Assembly (NCBI RefSeq): GCF_030440535.1
Contig: NZ_CP047117.1
Location: forward strand, 558,001 to 622,000
Reading direction: 5' to 3'
Source: Corynebacterium capitovis DSM 44611
Lineage (GTDB): Bacteria; Actinomycetota; Actinomycetes; Mycobacteriales; Mycobacteriaceae
Length of the DNA: 64,000 bases
Position 1 is the stretch's first letter. Every line of letters starts with the position of its first letter. Shown piece after piece: positions 27,486 to 35,522 of this stretch. The notes below the pieces were generated by a model. It saw only the letters and a list, made by a program, of their open reading frames with translations, was not told the origin of the DNA and ran no database searches. The position numbers were made by a program, and so were the translations under genes.

Positions 27486-28595
27486 TCACCAGCCCGCGAA
27501 AAGGCGCTCGAGGCGCTGGGGGGCGTCGAGAAGCGTCAGGCCCATCTCCTCGCCGCGGGAGCCCTCGCTTGTCGACGCCAACGCCCTGGCCCGCGCCGCG
27601 ACGGACGAAGTCCCATCCGGGAGGGAACGGGAGCGGTCAGTGGCGCTGCGGTAGAACGCGACCGGGTCCGTGAGAGACCAGGGCCGGCGGAGGGTCACGC
27701 GGATCCGCTCACCGGCGGGGACGCCTGCAGATACGCGCGGGTCCGCGGCGAAGAGCGGGGGGACGGCGGGGGTGTAGACGTGGGCGTCGATGCGCAGCCA
27801 CGACGCTATGACGGCCTCGCACACCCCGGGTACGGGGAAATCTGGAACGACGACAGCGACGTCCGCGGTGTCGAAGACGACGCCCGCGGGCCGGGCAAGC
27901 GGGTGAGTCACGCGCCGGGCGAGGGCCGCCGTCTCCACGTTCTTCACGCGGGCCTCCTCGCTGGCGGTGGGGTGGCGCTTGCCGAAGTCCACCTCGGCGT
28001 GCGTCGCCGTGGCGCCAGGCTCGTGGGCGAAGGTCGCGCCGCTGTTCCATGCCCGCCAGCCGAACTCCCAGTCCTCCCCGCCGTAGCCGACGAAGGAGTC
28101 GTCGAACCCGCCGAGCTCGGAGAAAAAGGGTCGCGAGCAGGTCAACACGGCGGAGATGATGTAGCGCCATGAGGTGTCGTCGGCGTCGCTCAGGTGGTGC
28201 GTGCGCGCCCAGGCGTCGGCAAGCCAGCCGGGCTCGGCGCGCTCTGGGCCCGTAAAGCGCGTCCCCACGACGATGGCCCGCTCGTCCCGCTGCACGTGGG
28301 CAACGACCGCGGAGAGGTAGCCCGGGGAGGGGACGGTGTCGCCGTCGAGGAAGGCGAGCACTGAACCGGTTGCGCGTCGCGCCCCGAGATTGCGGGCTGC
28401 GGCGGCGCGGAACCCGAGGTCTTCCTGGGCCACGACGACCGCGTCCCGCACACGTGGTAGCTGCGCGGACCCGTCGTCGGCCACCACGATCTCGACCCGC
28501 CCCGGGTAGTCCTGGGCGCGAACGCCGGCGACGACTTCAGCAAGGCCGGCCGGGTTGTTGTAGTGCGGGATGACAACGCTTACGTCAGGCCACAC
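27486..28595 (-). CDS. Family 2 glycosyltransferase with galactosyltransferase-type C domain
   Basis: GT-A enzyme of 369 residues. The nucleotide-sugar core begins WPDVSVVIPHYNNPAGLAEV, has the DxD-equivalent AFLDGDTVPSPGY, and the GGFDDSFVGYGGEDWEFGWRAW motif typical of the C-terminal galactosyl/GalNAc-transferase type. After about residue 250 there is a further 120-residue region without a recognised fold. GTG 28595 is preferred; it overlaps the upstream gene by 16 bases. GTG 28604 is an alternative. Last gene of the leftward half of the divergent glycan cluster. Confidence 0.85.
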   Translation of the reverse strand: MWPDVSVVIPHYNNPAGLAEVVAGVRAQDYPGRVEIVVADDGSAQLPRVRDAVVVAQEDLGFRAAAARNLGARRATGSVLAFLDGDTVPSPGYLSAVVAHVQRDERAIVVGTRFTGPERAEPGWLADAWARTHHLSDADDTSWRYIISAVLTCSRPFFSELGGFDDSFVGYGGEDWEFGWRAWNSGATFAHEPGATATHAEVDFGKRHPTASEEARVKNVETAALARRVTHPLARPAGVVFDTADVAVVVPDFPVPGVCEAVIASWLRIDAHVYTPAVPPLFAADPRVSAGVPAGERIRVTLRRPWSLTDPVAFYRSATDRSRSLPDGTSSVAARARALASTSEGSRGEEMGLTLLDAPQRLERLFAGW

Positions 28596-29470
28596 GCCGC
28601 CCACGCCTTCCGCCACTCCTCGGCGACCTCTACCCAACCGTAGACGGGGGGTTCCACCACCTGCGGCTCGAAGGCCTCCGTTGCTGCGGCCCAATCCCCG
28701 TCCGCGACCAGCGTGACGCGCCCGGGCAACCATTCGTCGATCTCGCGGGTGTAGGCGGAATCGGTGGCCAGCACGGTGCGGCCCGCGCCCAGCCACGTCA
28801 TCAGGGACCCGGAGGCGGAAAAGTGCCGGTGCGCGCAGACGGGCACTTCGGTGCGTCCCATTTCCACGGCGAGTTGGGCGTCGTCAATCCAGCCGGTGAT
28901 TTCCGCGTAGGGGGCGAGGCGCTTGGCCCAATCCTCGTGGCCAGGGGAGACCGACCCGAGAAAGCGCAGGGTGTGGCTGCCCCCGAGCGAGGAGATGAGA
29001 TCCTCGTGCCCCTTGCCGGGGTAGAGGTAACCCAAGACGCCGACGGTTCCGGGTACGGGGTCAAAAGTGGACTCGATCCGCGGGATGGGCAGGCGGATGA
29101 CCGTGGGGTCGCCGTCGAAGAAGGAGGCCTCGTGGCGCGAATTGACGACGGCCAATGTCGCCGCGTCGGCCACGCGCCGGTAGGCGGCGGCGCGCCGGGA
29201 GAATCGGTCCTCGCCTTCCTCCGGTTGCGGAATGTCATGCAGGCTGATGGAAAAGGGGCGATCGCCGAGGCGTGCGAGGAGAGCGTCAACGGCATCTGCG
29301 GGGGAGGGGCCGAGGAGGTGGTCGGTGAACGTGACGTGCACGGGGCCGCTGGGAAGCGGGTTGTCGCTAAACGTCTCTTCGCGCAGGACGGGGGCGTTCA
29401 CGGCCTCGGCGAGCGCGAGCGCGTAGGCGGTGACCCCGTGGGTGGAGGGGCCGACGATGAGATGGTTCAC
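28580..29470 (-). CDS. Glycosyltransferase, GT-B/GT4-like
   Basis: 296 residues from GTG 29470, which overlaps the preceding stop as GTGA. Short GT-B features: N-terminal HLIVGPSTHGVTAYALALAEAV, middle PRIESTFDPVPGTVGVLGYLYPGKGHEDLISSLG (the usual switch into the nucleotide-binding domain), and HFSASGSLMTWLGAGRTVLATDS toward the end. It is smaller than a usual GT4 (about 370 residues). Donor and acceptor are unknown. It is co-translated with its neighbours on both sides. Confidence 0.75.
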   Translation of the reverse strand: MNHLIVGPSTHGVTAYALALAEAVNAPVLREETFSDNPLPSGPVHVTFTDHLLGPSPADAVDALLARLGDRPFSISLHDIPQPEEGEDRFSRRAAAYRRVADAATLAVVNSRHEASFFDGDPTVIRLPIPRIESTFDPVPGTVGVLGYLYPGKGHEDLISSLGGSHTLRFLGSVSPGHEDWAKRLAPYAEITGWIDDAQLAVEMGRTEVPVCAHRHFSASGSLMTWLGAGRTVLATDSAYTREIDEWLPGRVTLVADGDWAAATEAFEPQVVEPPVYGWVEVAEEWRKAWAACGLT

Positions 29471-30315
29471 GCGGCGAGCCCCAGCGCTGCGATGCGATCG
29501 GCGTGGCGCACCATGCCGTGGGCAACTAGCCGCGGCCGCTGGTGGTAGAAGTCGAGCTGCTCTGCCTCGATCTCGGCGCTGTCGACCTCGCCGGTGCCGC
29601 GCCGCGTCCACGATCGACGGCCCGGGTCCGCTACCCCTAACGCGGCCGCCGCGGCGGCATCGATCGGGGCGTCGAGCTCGTCGAGCATCTCGTAGCCCGG
29701 GAGTGTGACGGGCGCCATGCACCCCAGCGCGTCGAGGACCCCACTCGCGAGGACGGCAAGGGTCTCGTTGTCGGGGTGGTTGACGGTGTGCCACACGGGT
29801 GAGGTGTCCAGGTACGACGACACCTCCACCGAACCGTGACGCCGTTCCCGCGAGCGGATCTGTTCAACCGACATGGCCGCGACGCGCCGCAGCTGCTCCG
29901 CGGAGACCGGGCCGCCGGCCGGGGTTTCACTCCCGCGCGCGGCGGCCACCAGAATCCTCAGGTCGTGGTAGGGGACGACCGGCGGGTTGAGGGACGGGTC
30001 GTCGGGGTCACGGATGATCGCTTGGTAGGGCATCAACCCGTCGTAACGCAACACCGGCACAACGACGTGGCGCGCGCCGCGGGGAAGGTGCCGGATCATC
30101 TCGGAGGTACCGACGGGCAGGCCGCGGTATCGGTCGCGGATCGGCTGCGTCACAAGAACGTCGGTGTGCCTCAAACGGTCCGTGAACCACGCCATGTCGG
30201 ATTTCTCGAGCTCGTGAACCGGCGCAATGCGCTGGGAGTCGAATTCACCGGTGCTGGAAAGGAGGCGGCGGAGAGACTCGGCCTGGCAATTTCCTACGAC
30301 GGTGAGGGTTGGCAT
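29467..30315 (-). CDS. WcbI-like polysaccharide biosynthesis protein
   Basis: 282 residues beginning with TLTVVGNCQAESLRRLL, the GNCQ hallmark of the WcbI family of putative capsule-modifying acyltransferases. NHPDNETLAVLASGVLDALG near residue 175 resembles the second conserved His/Asn block. No signal peptide or membrane helix, so it is cytosolic. It is the first gene of the leftward operon. A -10-like TAGATA (30327-30322) ends exactly six bases before the ATG, suggesting a leaderless mRNA. It may acylate a sugar built by the adjacent transferases; that role is inference. Confidence 0.72.
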   Translation of the reverse strand: MPTLTVVGNCQAESLRRLLSSTGEFDSQRIAPVHELEKSDMAWFTDRLRHTDVLVTQPIRDRYRGLPVGTSEMIRHLPRGARHVVVPVLRYDGLMPYQAIIRDPDDPSLNPPVVPYHDLRILVAAARGSETPAGGPVSAEQLRRVAAMSVEQIRSRERRHGSVEVSSYLDTSPVWHTVNHPDNETLAVLASGVLDALGCMAPVTLPGYEMLDELDAPIDAAAAAALGVADPGRRSWTRRGTGEVDSAEIEAEQLDFYHQRPRLVAHGMVRHADRIAALGLAA

Positions 30316-30321
30316 GGCCCT

Positions 30322-30375
30322 TATCTAACAACGGAATCAACCCCCCGTACAAACGAATGAGGGGTCGCTTATATT
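30322..30375. promoter_or_regulatory. Divergent promoter pair of the glycan cluster, both apparently leaderless
   Basis: The 63-base gap holds two -10 hexamers: TAGATA on the minus strand (30327-30322) and TATATT on the plus strand (30370-30375). Each ends six bases before a start codon (ATG 30315 and GTG 30382), which is the spacing expected when transcription begins at the start codon. No clear -35 boxes are seen. Confidence 0.5.
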
Positions 30376-30381
30376 GAAATG

Positions 30382-31407
30382 GTGCTTATCCGTGAACGAG
30401 CCGCGAGGGTGCTGTCTATTCCAGCGGCGCACCCATACGCGCAGGCAGTCCGACCCGCGTGGGTGAGCTATCTGCCTGACCCGGATATGGGTGGCCACTG
30501 GTGGCCGCACCCCGCGCTCGAGGCGGAGTACTGGCGCTCCACGGAATTCGACGGTATCGACGGTATCGACGGTATTGACGGTATAGACGGTATCGACGCA
30601 GTACACATCCACTTCGGCTACGAACACCGCACACCCGAGCAAATCGCCGAGCTCGTTGACGCCCTCGCGACGCGGGGCATTCCGCTCGTCGTCACGGCCC
30701 ACGATCTGGATAACCCGCACCTCGAGCAGCAAGCGGATCATCACCGCAGGCTGTGCACGCTGATCGACGCCGCGGCGGCAACCATCACGCTGACCCAGTG
30801 CGCGGCGGATCGCCTCGCCCGGGACTTCGGCGCCCGCGACGTCCACGTCATACCTCATCCGCGAGTGGTTGACCCAGCCTTGGCTCCGCACCCTGCTCAG
30901 CGCTCGGGGGTTGGCGTATTTCTCAAATCGCTGCGCTCCAACGTGGTCGCGGACCCGGCCTTTTACCTGGCGGTCGCCCGGCGCGTTCCCCTCACCGTCT
31001 ACGTCCACGACACCGCCGCCACCCGCGAATTGCGCGCCGAACTATCCGGGCAGCACAACATCACCGTGCGCGTCCACGAGCCCTTCAGCGACGCCGAATT
31101 GTACGCCGAGGTTGCCTCGCTGACGACGTGTCTGCTGCCCTACACCCGGGGCACTCACTCGGGCTGGTTGGAGATGTGCCGGGATTTGGCCACCACCGTC
31201 GCGGTGCCTGACTGCGGGTGCTACGCCGACCAAACGGACACCCCGGCCGCCGTGGCGGTGTACCCCGTGGGTGACGGGGAGGCGGCGGCGAGGGCCGTCG
31301 AGAAGCTCTCTGCCCTTGGAACCGCGGAGTACTCCGGAGACCGCGCTGCCCAGCTCCGTGACATCGTGGAGGCTCACGCGCAGATTTACTCCGCGGTGAT
31401 GCGATGA
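30382..31407 (+). CDS. Glycosyltransferase, GT-B-like, with in-frame 9-bp repeats
   Basis: About 341 residues. Predicted GT-B: an early loop VHIHFGYEHRTPEQIAELVDAL, then VTAHDLDNPHLEQQADHHRR, and a C-terminal half with LYAEVASLTTCLLPYTRGTHSGWLEMCRDLATTVAVPD, reminiscent of acceptor-sugar GT4 enzymes. Five copies of Asp-Gly-Ile sit before the first loop, encoded by the tandem repeat at 30550-30594. The start could be ATG 30379 or the next codon GTG 30382; the latter coincides with the predicted transcription start. The stop overlaps the next start (ATGA). Confidence 0.72.
   Translation: MLIRERAARVLSIPAAHPYAQAVRPAWVSYLPDPDMGGHWWPHPALEAEYWRSTEFDGIDGIDGIDGIDGIDAVHIHFGYEHRTPEQIAELVDALATRGIPLVVTAHDLDNPHLEQQADHHRRLCTLIDAAAATITLTQCAADRLARDFGARDVHVIPHPRVVDPALAPHPAQRSGVGVFLKSLRSNVVADPAFYLAVARRVPLTVYVHDTAATRELRAELSGQHNITVRVHEPFSDAELYAEVASLTTCLLPYTRGTHSGWLEMCRDLATTVAVPDCGCYADQTDTPAAVAVYPVGDGEAAARAVEKLSALGTAEYSGDRAAQLRDIVEAHAQIYSAVMR
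30550..30594 (+). repeat. Five tandem 9-bp repeats inside a glycosyltransferase gene
   Basis: Unit GACGGTATC, five times, with the last base varying (C, C, T, A, C), encoding (Asp-Gly-Ile)5. Period 9 keeps the frame, so copy-number change would alter protein length and not expression. Confidence 0.95.
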
Positions 31408-32507
31408 CCGTAGTCTTGTCTGCCGGGGTAAAAACCCGCGGCATAAGGAGACGCCGCGTGGCGTTTATCGGCCCGGCCCGCTACCCGGTGCGCGAACCCT
31501 TTGCCGGAGGGCTCGAGGCGTTTTGCCACATTACGGTCAATGAGTTGCGCGACCTCGGGCACACGGTGGATTTCTTCGCCGCCGGCGGCTCCGACGGGAA
31601 CGTGAAGGAATTCGAGCTGCCCGGGGTGAACTGGGGGGACCGTGCCGCCGACGCCTCCGACACCACCTACCCCGAGGGGGGCAAGGAACGCGAAGACGCG
31701 GCTTTCGCCGAGCTGCGCCGGTTGCTCGTGCAGCGCGGGTATGACGTCGTGCATAACAACAGCCTGAACCCCTTCATGTTCCCCGGTGAGCACTCGCCCG
31801 AGCCCCTGCCCATGATCACCACCTTTCACACCCCGGAGCTGCCCGAGGTGCGCGGCGCTATCCTCGCCGCGGGTGCGCGAGCCGGGCGGTTTACCGCGGT
31901 GAGCCGCCTCACCGCATCTGACTGGCGCATTCCGCAGCCGATCGCGGTGATCCCCAACGGCGTGAACGTCGAGCGGTGGATCCCGGGGCCGGGCGGGCCC
32001 TGCGCGGTGTGGTTCGGGCGCCTTGTCCCGGAAAAGGGTCCTCACCTCGCTATCGACGCCTGCGCGATGCTCGGGCTGCCGATCTTGCTGGCGGGACGCA
32101 AGGGCGACCACGGTTACTTCGAACGCGAGCTCGCGCCCCGCCTAACCGGTGGCCACGCGCGGTGGCTCGGGGAGTTGTCCCATGCCGAGCTGCGTCGTCT
32201 GGTGGGGAACTGCGCTGTCTCGCTGGTGACGCCCCGCTGGCAGGAGCCGTTCGGACTCGTCGCGTTTGAGTCGATGGCCTGTGGCACCCCCGTCGCCGCC
32301 TTCGACCGGGGTGGCCTGGGTGAACTGCTGCGGCACTCGCCTGCGGAGTTGGCTACCCCCGACGACGTCTCCTCCCTCGCCGCCGCCGCTTTGCGGGCGC
32401 TGTCCCACGACCGCGTGGCGGTCCGCCAGTGGGTGGTGCGCAACCACAGCCTGCGCCGCACGGCGCTGCGATACGCCCAACTCTACGAGGAGGTTGCCGT
32501 CCAATGA
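31404..32507 (+). CDS. Family 4 glycosyltransferase
   Basis: 367 residues, retaining GT-B enzyme. VAFIGPARYPVREPFAGGLEAFCHITVNELRDLGHTVDFFA is the N-terminal Rossmann part. VIPNGVNVERWIPG and AVWFGRLVPEKGPHLAIDA mark the inter-domain switch. TPRWQEPFGLVAFESMACGTPVAAFDRGG is the EX7E donor-binding motif. All key elements are intact, so it is probably active. Overlaps of four bases at both ends put it in the middle of the rightward operon. Confidence 0.9.
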   Translation: MTVVLSAGVKTRGIRRRRVAFIGPARYPVREPFAGGLEAFCHITVNELRDLGHTVDFFAAGGSDGNVKEFELPGVNWGDRAADASDTTYPEGGKEREDAAFAELRRLLVQRGYDVVHNNSLNPFMFPGEHSPEPLPMITTFHTPELPEVRGAILAAGARAGRFTAVSRLTASDWRIPQPIAVIPNGVNVERWIPGPGGPCAVWFGRLVPEKGPHLAIDACAMLGLPILLAGRKGDHGYFERELAPRLTGGHARWLGELSHAELRRLVGNCAVSLVTPRWQEPFGLVAFESMACGTPVAAFDRGGLGELLRHSPAELATPDDVSSLAAAALRALSHDRVAVRQWVVRNHSLRRTALRYAQLYEEVAVQ

Positions 32508-34261
32508 GCCTGACCATCGGCATGTACGCCCACCACCACGGGTCCGGGCACATCCAGCGCTGCCGCGAAATCCAACGGGAGCTGCGCGAGCTCGGACACA
32601 CCGCCGTCATCCTCTCGACGCAACCGAGCGCGGACATCGTCCTACCCGATGACGCGGGCCACGGCCAGTCCGGCCGGGCCATGACAGCGGGCGGCTCCCT
32701 CCACTACGCGCCGTATGACAACCGGGGCCTGCGGGAGCGCTATGCCATCATCGCCCAGTGGATCGCGGAGAACGACCCGGATGCGTTCTACGTCGACGTC
32801 TCCGTCGAAGTAGGCGTATTCGTAAGACTGACGGGTGTGCCCGTCATTTCCCTGGCCATGCCGGGTCTGCGCGACGACGCCCCCCACGAGCTTGCCTACG
32901 CTCAGTCCGACGCCATTGTCGCCGCTTGGCCGTCGTGGGTATCTACCCCGCGCCACCTTGCTCAACACGCGTCGCGTCTGCATCCCGTCGGCGGGATCTC
33001 GCGGCTTCGCCCCAACCCGGACGTGTCACGCGATCCACGCCGCATCGTCGTGATGGCTGGGATGGGCGGCTCTACGTGGGAGCCGGAGGATTGGCGCGCG
33101 GTGCAACGAGCCTGCCCCGACTACAGCTTCATCTTCTTGATGGGGGACAACCGCGTCGACGACCCGACGGACATTCTCTGCGGAGCCGGTGTCGTTGTCA
33201 CCGCAGGCGGCCAGAACTCCGTCGCGGACCTCGCCGCCACGCGCACACCCGCCATCGTCTTGCCCCAGCCGCGGCCCTTCATCGAGCAAAAGGCGGCGGC
33301 GCGTGTCTTGGGTGAGGAGGGTTTGGCAGTTGTCGCAGAGTCTTTCCCCCCAGCCGAGGAATGGCCAGGCCTCATCCGCCAGGCGGAGGACCTCGCCGCG
33401 GATTGGTCGCGCTGGGAGACTGAAGGGTCGGCGCGCCGGGCGGCGCAGGTCATCGCGGACGTCGCCCACGACCCGCGGCACGCCTCGACGGCGGTGGTGA
33501 CCCTGGCGGATCGCTCCCGCAGCGCCCACCTGACTCACCAGGTCAACCTCCTGCCGGAGGGGGCCGACCATATCACTTCGGCGCTCGCCGACCGTGAAGC
33601 ACTGGTCAAGGCCGTACCGAAGAGCCACGTCATCGACGCCCCCAGCCGAAACCTCGCGGCGGCGCGCAACGCGGGGGCGCGCGCCGCGATCGAGCGCGGT
33701 AACGACCACCTGATCTTCCTCGACGCTGACTGCGCAGCCTCCAACGACCTAGTCTCGCGCTACTCCGACGAGCTCGTCCGCCATCCCGACGCCGTCCTCG
33801 CCGGACCGGTGACCTACCTAAACCCAGGGGAGCTGCGCACGACAAACCCCGACCCGCATCCCGCCCGCCCGAACCCGCCGCGCGGGGAAACGCTGCCCGC
33901 CGAAGATTACAACCTGTTCTGGTCTCTGTCCTTCGCCGTGACGGCCCAAACCTGGGAGCGCATCCTCGGCGCGTTCGGCGGTTTCGACACCCGCTTCCAG
34001 GGATACGGCGGGGAGGACACCGACTTCGCACGTAACCTGGAAAAGCACGGTTTTGAGCTGCTGTGGGTGGGCGGGGCGCACGCTTACCACCAGTGGCACC
34101 CCGTCTCCAGCCCGCCGTGGGAGCACCTCGACGACATTCTCGCCAACGCAGCCTACTTCCACACCAAGTGGGGGAGCTGGCCGATGGAGGGGTGGCTAGA
34201 AGCGTTCGCCGAGGCAGGGGCCATTTCGCTTGTCGACGGCGCCTGGGTCCGCACCGGTTAA
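32504..34261 (+). CDS. Two-domain glycosyltransferase: MurG/GT28-like GT-B fused to a family-2 GT-A
   Basis: 585 residues. Residues 1-350 look like a GT28-type GT-B (MYAHHHGSGHIQRCREIQRELRELGH at the N-terminus, GAGVVVTAGGQNSVADLAATRTPAIVLPQPRPFIEQ in the donor domain). Residues 365-585 form a second enzyme of GT-A type with DHLIFLDADCAASNDLVSRY (DxD) and GGFDTRFQGYGGEDTDFARNL. The ATG overlaps the previous stop. The fusion implies two consecutive sugar additions. The C-terminal half resembles the GT2 at 27486-28595, possibly a paralogue. Its stop overlaps that of convergent efeB by four bases. Confidence 0.85.
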   Translation: MSLTIGMYAHHHGSGHIQRCREIQRELRELGHTAVILSTQPSADIVLPDDAGHGQSGRAMTAGGSLHYAPYDNRGLRERYAIIAQWIAENDPDAFYVDVSVEVGVFVRLTGVPVISLAMPGLRDDAPHELAYAQSDAIVAAWPSWVSTPRHLAQHASRLHPVGGISRLRPNPDVSRDPRRIVVMAGMGGSTWEPEDWRAVQRACPDYSFIFLMGDNRVDDPTDILCGAGVVVTAGGQNSVADLAATRTPAIVLPQPRPFIEQKAAARVLGEEGLAVVAESFPPAEEWPGLIRQAEDLAADWSRWETEGSARRAAQVIADVAHDPRHASTAVVTLADRSRSAHLTHQVNLLPEGADHITSALADREALVKAVPKSHVIDAPSRNLAAARNAGARAAIERGNDHLIFLDADCAASNDLVSRYSDELVRHPDAVLAGPVTYLNPGELRTTNPDPHPARPNPPRGETLPAEDYNLFWSLSFAVTAQTWERILGAFGGFDTRFQGYGGEDTDFARNLEKHGFELLWVGGAHAYHQWHPVSSPPWEHLDDILANAAYFHTKWGSWPMEGWLEAFAEAGAISLVDGAWVRTG

Positions 34262-35508
34262 GCGAACATCCCCTCGCCGACGAACCCCTCAGCACCCACT
34301 CCTGGGGGGATGAGGTAGGTGCCAGTGTTCGTTGTCTTCAGGTACTCGGTGAACATCTCGTCGCGGGACATGGACCGGTGGACCGTCGCAAAGCGATCGG
34401 GCGTGCGGGTAAAGGCGACGAAGAACAACCCGGCGTTGAGGCGGCCTTGTTCCGAGGAGCCGTCGACAAAGTTGAAAGGCCTGCGCAGCATGCGGATCCC
34501 GCCATTCTGGTCCGGGTGCACGTTGTAGAGGTGGGATTTGTGGTCGATGACGGGCACACCGCGGGCGTTCGTGGCGGCGAAGTCGGGCTCGTCGAACTCG
34601 CTCGTTCCGGATAAGGGGGCGCCTTCCGGCTTGTCGCGCCCGGTGACTCGTTCTTGCTCGGACAGGCGCAAAGTGTCCCAGATCTCAATGTTCATCTGGA
34701 TGCGGCGCACCGTCATGTAGGTGCCTCCTGCGGCCCAAGGCTGGGAGGATTCGGCGGGGATCCACACGTGCTCGGCCAGGGCGTCGGTGTCCTCAGCCTT
34801 GATGTTGCGCGTTCCATCCTTCTGACCGAAGAGGTTACGGGGTGTGGACTGGGCCCCGGAGGTGGTGCCTGCCCGGCCGAACCCCACCTGCGACCAGCGC
34901 AGCGCGGCCGTTGGCACCGCGAGCCGGGTCAGATTGCGGATGGCGTGGCTGGCCACCTGGGGGTCGTTGGCGCACGCCTGGACGCATACATCGCCCTCGG
35001 ACGCGGCTTGGTTGAGGAAGTCGTTGGTCATGGTGGGCATGGCCGTAAACTCCCCCGGGAGAGACTGGCGAAGACCCAGCGACTCCCGGAAGAACGACCG
35101 CCCGAAGCCGAAAGTGAGGGTCAGGGCGGCTGGGCCTAGGTCAGACGCCTCCCCGGAGTCGTCTGGTGGGAAATTCGCGCCACCGCCAAACGAGCCCTTG
35201 GCGGACACGTCGCCACCGAGGGCGAGACGGCGAGCCGCGGCGGTCCACCGCATGAGCAGGTCGATGACGTCCGCGCGGTCCACGTCGGCGGCGAGGTCAT
35301 AGGCCGCGAAGTGCAGGTTGTTCTGCATCGGGGTGACAATGCCCGCCTGGTGCTCACCCGTGAAGTCAACGATCAGCTCTTCCGGGGAGGTCTGTGCTGC
35401 GTGCGTCGAGCCCGACCGCGAGCAGGCGGTCAAACCGGACCCTGCCGCCCCGGCCGCGACGGCGGAGGCCCCACCCAGCGTGAGGAAGCGCCGGCGGTTC
35501 AGCTTCAT
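34258..35508 (-). CDS. efeB: DyP-type peroxidase EfeB
   Basis: 416 residues with a twin-arginine signal (NRRRFLTLGGASAVAAGAAGSGLTAC; Tat motif plus a possible lipobox), so it is exported folded with its haem. DyP markers are the NLFGQKDGTRN motif (catalytic Asp), SHLYNVHPDQNG and RRPFNFVDGSSEQGRLNAGLFFVAFTRTPD. In EfeUOB systems the peroxidase is thought to oxidise iron or act on haem outside the membrane. Last gene of efeUOB, 14 bases after efeO. Confidence 0.93.
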   Translation of the reverse strand: MKLNRRRFLTLGGASAVAAGAAGSGLTACSRSGSTHAAQTSPEELIVDFTGEHQAGIVTPMQNNLHFAAYDLAADVDRADVIDLLMRWTAAARRLALGGDVSAKGSFGGGANFPPDDSGEASDLGPAALTLTFGFGRSFFRESLGLRQSLPGEFTAMPTMTNDFLNQAASEGDVCVQACANDPQVASHAIRNLTRLAVPTAALRWSQVGFGRAGTTSGAQSTPRNLFGQKDGTRNIKAEDTDALAEHVWIPAESSQPWAAGGTYMTVRRIQMNIEIWDTLRLSEQERVTGRDKPEGAPLSGTSEFDEPDFAATNARGVPVIDHKSHLYNVHPDQNGGIRMLRRPFNFVDGSSEQGRLNAGLFFVAFTRTPDRFATVHRSMSRDEMFTEYLKTTNTGTYLIPPGVGAEGFVGEGMFA

Positions 35509-35522
35509 CGGTGGATGCCTCC

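Noticed and set aside
30550..30594. Short repeats that could be read as a CRISPR array
   Set aside because: Period of 9 bases with no spacers and entirely within a coding sequence; no cas genes anywhere in the window.
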